This document shows positions 22,584 through 64,000 of a DNA stretch of 64,000 nt, one piece after another. Source of the DNA: Amyelois transitella (lineage: Eukaryota > Arthropoda > Insecta > Lepidoptera > Pyralidae); assembly GCF_032362555.1 (NCBI RefSeq), contig NC_083525.1:1845501-1909500 (forward strand), written 5' to 3'. Position numbers and translations under genes: made by a program. How positions within the stretch are numbered: position 1 is the stretch's first letter; every line of letters starts with the position of its first letter. The notes under the pieces were generated by a model. It made no database searches, was not told the origin of the DNA, and saw nothing but the letters and a program-made list of their open reading frames with translations.

Positions 22584-23029
22584 CATTTTTGTAATTTCCA
22601 TAGTGCAATCCCGACTGTGTTAAATCCAGACCGACTGAATTCAGAATCGTGTCAAAAGCCGCACCCCTGGCTCTACTCTAGAAAGATGAAGATCTAACGT
22701 CAAGATGAAGAAGATAGTGTAGTCCAGAAACCTACTTTATTCTCTATCATTCTTAAACATTCAGATAGTGTCGACAGATTGCTAGCCCATAGTTGAAAAG
22801 AAGGAAACTTGCCTTGGTCGACTTTAACGGTCTACACGGAAAGAGAAGCAACTTACACACACTATGGTTTTTCTTCGCTAACACATTTTACTAATTCAAA
22901 TTTTTGATCCAGAATGTTCCGTACCAGTATATCACGAGCGTTATAGGACAAGAAATTACTTTTAAAATGTATAAAGGAATTATAATAGCTTATCTTTAAA
23001 CCAGAGTACAACTACTTACAGTTCAACTA

Positions 23030-23860
23030 TCAATTAATAAATTTCCAAGCATTCTTTCTGCCGTAGGTAATATTAACCATAAGTTCTCTTGCATTTTCAT
23101 CGTTCTCTACGAGCAAATCAGTGAGTAAATCTATATGAAACCACTTGAAAAGGAGTCTCTCTTGCGTGGTCAACACATCTATCAGCTGATGTCTCTTCGA
23201 TATGTTTTTCGTTTTAAGAGTACAAGCTCTGTAACTGCGCAGAGCAAACCTTATAAAATTCTTCACCGCCTCGTCAGTTTTACTCATTAAAAATCCCATT
23301 TTATACAACGATTGATCCTTGAATTCTGCCCTTAGTAACTGCATCCCAACCATTTTGTTTCTCGTCGTGTAAATAAGCTGTTTCATAAGCTCGTTGAGTC
23401 TATATCTTACGTAATGGGGGTCCCACAGTCCTTCTTTAGGCTCTTCACGATTGTATTCTCCCGGTCTGAAGACGTTGTGTAAATAAAATCCCTCGGCAGC
23501 CCTACGACCACCTCTATCCAACACAATCTTCGGATCACCTTTTTCAATTTTCAGAGATAAAAGTTCATCAGTCTCATCTATTCTGGCCATAATCTTATCT
23601 AAATGTTCCTTAGTTGAAAACAGTTTGCCGGCTTTCTTACATTCTTCCTCAATACTTTGATGTACAGTAAGAATATCGAATTTCTTCGCGTAATCTTTAT
23701 ATAGCCAGTCTTTCGTCTGTGCGTTCTTGTTGTTTCCAATATTTCTCCTGAATAGATCGTTTATTTCCGCGTGAGTGACAAGAACTATGATGTAGTACGT
23801 AAATGTTACTGAAATAAATATATTTATATGATATTTTGCATGTATTAAGGCGTACCACAT
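23030..23860 (-). CDS. Unrecognised secreted or membrane-anchored protein, single exon
   Basis: A 276-codon uninterrupted frame on -, much longer than chance in DNA this AT-rich. The first ~31 residues form a hydrophobic stretch (NIFISVTFTYYIIVLVTHA) that fits a signal peptide or signal anchor. The rest is charged and mostly helical in composition, with KDWLYKDYAKKFDIL, ECKKAGKLFS, DRGGRRAAEGFYLHNVF and several Arg/Lys-rich segments. No further membrane segment is seen and Cys is rare. I recognise no family. It is convergent with the ODAD1-like gene (about 530 bp between stop codons) and divergent from PP1. The start is the first ATG; upstream there is only AT-rich sequence. Confidence 0.65.
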   Translation of the reverse strand: MWYALIHAKYHINIFISVTFTYYIIVLVTHAEINDLFRRNIGNNKNAQTKDWLYKDYAKKFDILTVHQSIEEECKKAGKLFSTKEHLDKIMARIDETDELLSLKIEKGDPKIVLDRGGRRAAEGFYLHNVFRPGEYNREEPKEGLWDPHYVRYRLNELMKQLIYTTRNKMVGMQLLRAEFKDQSLYKMGFLMSKTDEAVKNFIRFALRSYRACTLKTKNISKRHQLIDVLTTQERLLFKWFHIDLLTDLLVENDENARELMVNITYGRKNAWKFIN

Positions 23861-24068
23861 AAATATTAGTTTTGATAAATAGGTCTTAGTTACGCCTGCA
23901 AAAAGTACTGAATATCAAAACGCGTTTTTTCTTTTTAATTAGTAAACAACATCTTGTAAATGTGAATAAAGTTAGGAAAAAGTTCATCTAGTAGTTATCG
24001 GTTTTATTACTATTCGGTAAAAAAAATTTGCTATGGAAAAAAAATAACAATATATAATAACATACGAA

Positions 24069-24164
24069 CAATGGTTAACTGGTAGATAATGCTTCTAGCA
24101 TTAAGTCCGCCAATTGTGCTATACATTTATATTTTGTGCAATGAAGTTTAAATAAATAAATAAT
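24069..24164 (+). repeat. LINE-like 3' end (family C)
   Basis: caatggttaactggtagata, gcttctagcattaagtccgcc and tgcaatgaagtttaaataaa form a conserved ~95-bp end also present at 63650-63748. It looks like the 3' end of a non-LTR element. Confidence 0.6.
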
Positions 24165-24788
24165 CACCTATTTGATTTTAAATTTGAAATTTTACTTTAT
24201 ACCTACTTTACTACATTAAATATGGTCTTATTTTTTGATGTGATGTACGGACAAGACACCAATTAATTCTTATTAATATAAATCATAATAAAAACTAAAT
24301 AAACAAAAATCTAAAAATTTCGTACCTAACAACATACTTAATGGATTGAACACGTTTCCCTCATCACTAGTTAAATTATTGTTTTCAATTGAGTATTTTC
24401 TTAGTACTTATTTCAATTGGTTTGGTCTTTTCAACAACACTTTCATGTTTTTCTTTAATATAATAAGTAGATCCATGTGAGTAGGTACTGTTTGTAAAAC
24501 TAAGCAAGTCAAAAACATCCAATAAATGATAAAGCTTTTTTATGGCCAAAATAATGACTAAAGACTGAAAGCAGAAATCTTGACAAAACATTTTTATACA
24601 TATAATTTTACTGTGAATGAAAGAATTTAAATTAAAAATTATGGTAAGGGATAACATCAAAAGGAAATCTGCACCTTCAGACAACTAAGTAGATTTGTAA
24701 TCATGATCCGATATGGGTTAAGTTGCGGTGGTCAGTATGGAGTCACTTTTTGTAAAAACCTGAGTTTCGACGACATATTTACCAGTAC

Positions 24789-25001
24789 ATGCATACATAG
24801 GTATAATCACGTCTTTATCCCTTGGGGGGTAGACAGAGCCAACCGTTTTGAACAGACTGATAGGCCACGTCAACTGTTTGGCTCAATGAAAGAAGCATCT
24901 CAAATTTATAAGCCTATCCCTTAGTCGCCTTTTACGACACTCGTGGGAATGGATTAGGTAATTCTATTCTTTTTCTAATAGTGCCGGGAATGCACGACAC
25001 A
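24789..25001 (-). mobile_element. LINE-end-sharing short element, internally deleted
   Basis: On -: tail, ggggtagacagagccaac, then a shortened middle and a diverged head (gtgccgggaatgcacgacac). Confidence 0.7.
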
Positions 25002-25480
25002 TTTACTATTACTTACCAAAAATGGAAATATTATAAGAAATTATTCTACTCTGTTTGTAGTAGTGACAATAACCGATGACAAACCTTTACTCTGTCTGTA
25101 AATCTCTGTAAATTACTGACCAAAACCAATGGATAAACGTATCGTCCAAAGAACGAACAATTAAGTATTCAATAAACAAGGAAACTGCCAACGTAGGTAC
25201 CTATCAAATAAGTAAATAATGTTTTTAATAAATATGAGGTTTTAATAATCGCAATTATAACTTAACAATCGTAATCATAATGAAGTTTTTAATTACCATG
25301 AATAGTTATAGCAGATCTATTACGAAATCTTTTCTGCAGACCTATAAGTTGTTGTCGTAGGACAATGGAAGATCTTGTCCCATAAGTCCCATGGGAGAAG
25401 TCAGGCACTAGATGCGTAGCCATTATCCGATTTGGGTTTTTTTTGCTACAATATCTCCAATCCGTTATTTTTTCTTTCAT

Positions 25481-25737
25481 GCATACACATGGTCACGTCT
25501 ATATCCCTTGTGGGGTAGACAAAGCCAACAGTCTTGAAAAGACTGATCGGCCACGTTCAGCTATTTGGCTTAGGTAATGATAGAATTGAGATTCAAATAG
25601 TGACAGATTGCTAGCCCATCGCCTAAAAAAGAATCCCAAATTTGGGAGCCTATCCCTTAGTCACCTTTTACGACATCCATGGGAAAGAGATGGAGTGATT
25701 CTATTCTTTTTTGTATTGGTGCCGGGAACCACACGGC
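25481..25737 (-). mobile_element. LINE-end-sharing short element, full length
   Basis: A complete - copy: gcatacacatggtcacgtc to ggtgccgggaaccacacggc. Confidence 0.85.
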
Positions 25738-26994
25738 ATCTTTTCGTTCAATTTATTGATAAACCCTTGTCGGTAGTTAAGAATCTGTTATTTTAAAAAA
25801 AGCCGTGGTGGCCGCCATGATGCCGTGTGGTTCCAGGGTTCTTAGAACTTAGAAAGTACTTCTATTATTCTTCACGTCAATGGATAAAGGGTATTAAATC
25901 TATACATAAATATAGATAAAACCACATGGGAACGTAGGGTTAATTGGTTCATTGTTCATGAAGTTGCTCTGTGATGTAGTGACACTCTATATAATTATAT
26001 CTATGACAACCCGATTTCTTTAAAACTACCGAAAAATGTAGTTTAACTTTTCTAGCAACACTGAGTTGAAATAATATTGCCATAATATAAACTTTCCACT
26101 TTTTGTGGGAAACAGTGGAATAGTAGAAATTGTGAAGGAAGCTGTCCATTACGTATAGTGAAGATCGAAGCTTCGGGATCAACTCCAGAATCGTGGTCAA
26201 AGATGGAGCCCGACCAGTTCCCTTCCCCAAAGTGAGCACGCAACTTCACCAGAATTCTATACACAAATACAAAATATTTTCACAACTTGTAGTATAGCAG
26301 CAGTATAAGTGTATTTGAACAAGACCTTTCATCTTTTTCCCTGATTTATAAAGATGTTTATTCATAAAAAATGTTTACTTCTAGTAGCGCGACGCTATTT
26401 GTGTGTTATCATCGTTAACTGCTCATCAACTTTAAAACTAATTATTGACATGTTGTTTCATCTATTTTTCTTCTACAACTTATTAGATAAGAGGCTGTGT
26501 CGTAGAAGAACGCAATCAAGAAAATTTAATGACGATGTAAATATAGTAGAAGGTTTACTTAGCCAATTCGATTCAAATATTTTTGATCATAGTAAGTTCT
26601 GCAAGGTATGGTAATTTTTATAACCAAATTTATTTCTTTTACAAATAAAAATTATTAGTAAAAGATAAAATATATATAATTTTCTTTTTGAAAAAAAATA
26701 TTTGTATTTATTCATAAAAATAAATTATATTAAACATGGAGAAAAATAAAATAAAAAAATCGGCTTATTATTTTGACTTTACGGAAATTTATAATCGATA
26801 CCTTGCAACACTGAAAATATATTTGTCTTGTTTGTACTGTACTTAGTGATGTCACGAATGTCATCCGCCATTGAAATTCATTTTAGCCGAGAATTGAAAT
26901 AAGTTGTACCTTTCATAATCGGCAGAAATCTATTTAATCTTTAAACCTTTACTTAATCTATTTAGCCATATTCCGTGCACAAACAATATATCCG

Positions 26995-63555
<36,561 letters not shown>

Positions 63556-63649
63556 GTTCCGTGCTACCATAGCCCTAGCCTTACGGGGACGCCGTTGCTC
63601 GGAGGGTTCACTAGCTCTCCAGCTATAACCCCACATTAAGTTCTCTGTA

Positions 63650-63748
63650 AGACCCAATGGTTGACTGGTAGATAATGCTTCTAGCATTAAGTCCGCCAAT
63701 CGTGCTATACATTTTGTATTTTGTGCAATGAAGTTTAAATAAATAAAT
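63650..63748 (+). repeat. LINE-like 3' end (family C) in the PP1 3' UTR
   Basis: Same sequence as 24069-24164 with few changes. It supplies the first AATAAA after the PP1 stop. Confidence 0.65.
63738..63743 (+). terminator. Likely PP1 poly(A) signal, repeat-derived
   Basis: AATAAA 183 bp after the TGA, inside the family C repeat. Later signals outside the window cannot be excluded. Confidence 0.45.
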
Positions 63749-64000
63749 ACATAGGTTTAAAGAATTTATTCTCAAAAAGATTACAAAATCCACTTACATG
63801 AGAACAAAAGGGATAAAAGTTCTTAAAACTAAACAGCAGTCCCGTATTTGATTAAGGGTAATATCCAGGGTATATTATACATTTTTTTTTTGGTTGAAAG
63901 ATGCCGATAACAAGCAGAAAGAATAAAGCTAAGAACAAACAAATACTAAAAACTAATTCTCATAGAGTGAGCAGTTTTTAATAATATAGTCACGTGTTAT

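Larger units (their letters stand above)
24165..26994. other. Intergenic stretch upstream of PP1
   Basis: It holds two short elements (24789-25001, 25481-25737) and AT-rich sequence. ORFs of 70-99 codons here look random in composition and carry no motif. The 5' leader and promoter of PP1 should lie in the last few hundred bases, but I see no clear TATA box. Confidence 0.5.

Noticed and set aside
24385..24684. 99-codon frame on - near the secreted-protein gene
   Set aside because: AT-rich, repetitive L/I/K/S composition without motif. It could be chance; no acceptor or donor links it to the gene at 23030-23860.
26354..26614. 86-codon frame upstream of PP1
   Set aside because: Composition is AT-driven and there is no motif or splice context. 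Kept only as unnamed intergenic sequence.

Overview
The window is animal nuclear DNA, almost certainly from a moth or butterfly. It has split genes with GT-AG introns, AT-rich introns, and very dense interspersed repeats of lepidopteran character: tRNA-derived SINEs, Helitron-like ends with a GC hairpin followed by CTAG, and RTE-like LINEs ending in TATG repeats. No prokaryotic gene structure, CRISPR array or true tRNA/rRNA gene was seen.

Layout. (1) 1-10.3 kb: the 3' end of a coiled-coil adaptor gene on + (best guess a BICD-related cargo adaptor; last three exons at 7309-9889). Its upstream part holds a 3.4-kb RTE-like LINE with a perfect 15-bp target-site duplication (TSD, 3119-6540). (2) 13.2-22.5 kb: a complete 13-exon gene on + for an outer dynein arm docking complex subunit (ODAD1/CCDC114-CCDC63 family, 549 aa). 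(3) 23.0-23.9 kb: a single-exon gene on - for an unrecognised 276-aa protein with a signal-peptide-like start. (4) 27.0-63.6 kb: a complete 7-exon gene on + for protein phosphatase 1 catalytic subunit (328 aa), stretched over 36.6 kb by a 25.5-kb fourth intron.

PP1 intron 4 contains an apparently intact PIF/Harbinger DNA transposon (38490-41582; 38-bp terminal inverted repeats, TAA duplication). Its two genes, a HARBI1-like transposase on - and a MADF/BESS protein on +, are interleaved: each gene's intron contains the other's last exon. A small MITE with a TTA duplication is nested inside it. The same intron also holds two coding-like stretches on - that I could not identify (42350-42583 and 54844-56207); the second overlaps a degenerate ~180-bp tandem repeat.

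Most of the rest is repeats. The commonest is a ~255-bp element that shares both its 5' head (~115 bp) and its 3' tail (~55 bp) with the RTE-like LINE and makes the same 15-16-bp TSDs. It looks like a non-autonomous partner of that LINE. Other families are a tRNA-derived SINE, several Helitron-like families (one pair of 205-bp copies differs at one base) and assorted LINE 3' ends. Two host genes carry decayed copies of their own exons: the adaptor gene (7512-8228) and PP1 (58335-58432).

All exon boundaries, repeats and family calls were read by eye from the sequence. Nothing was searched against a database.
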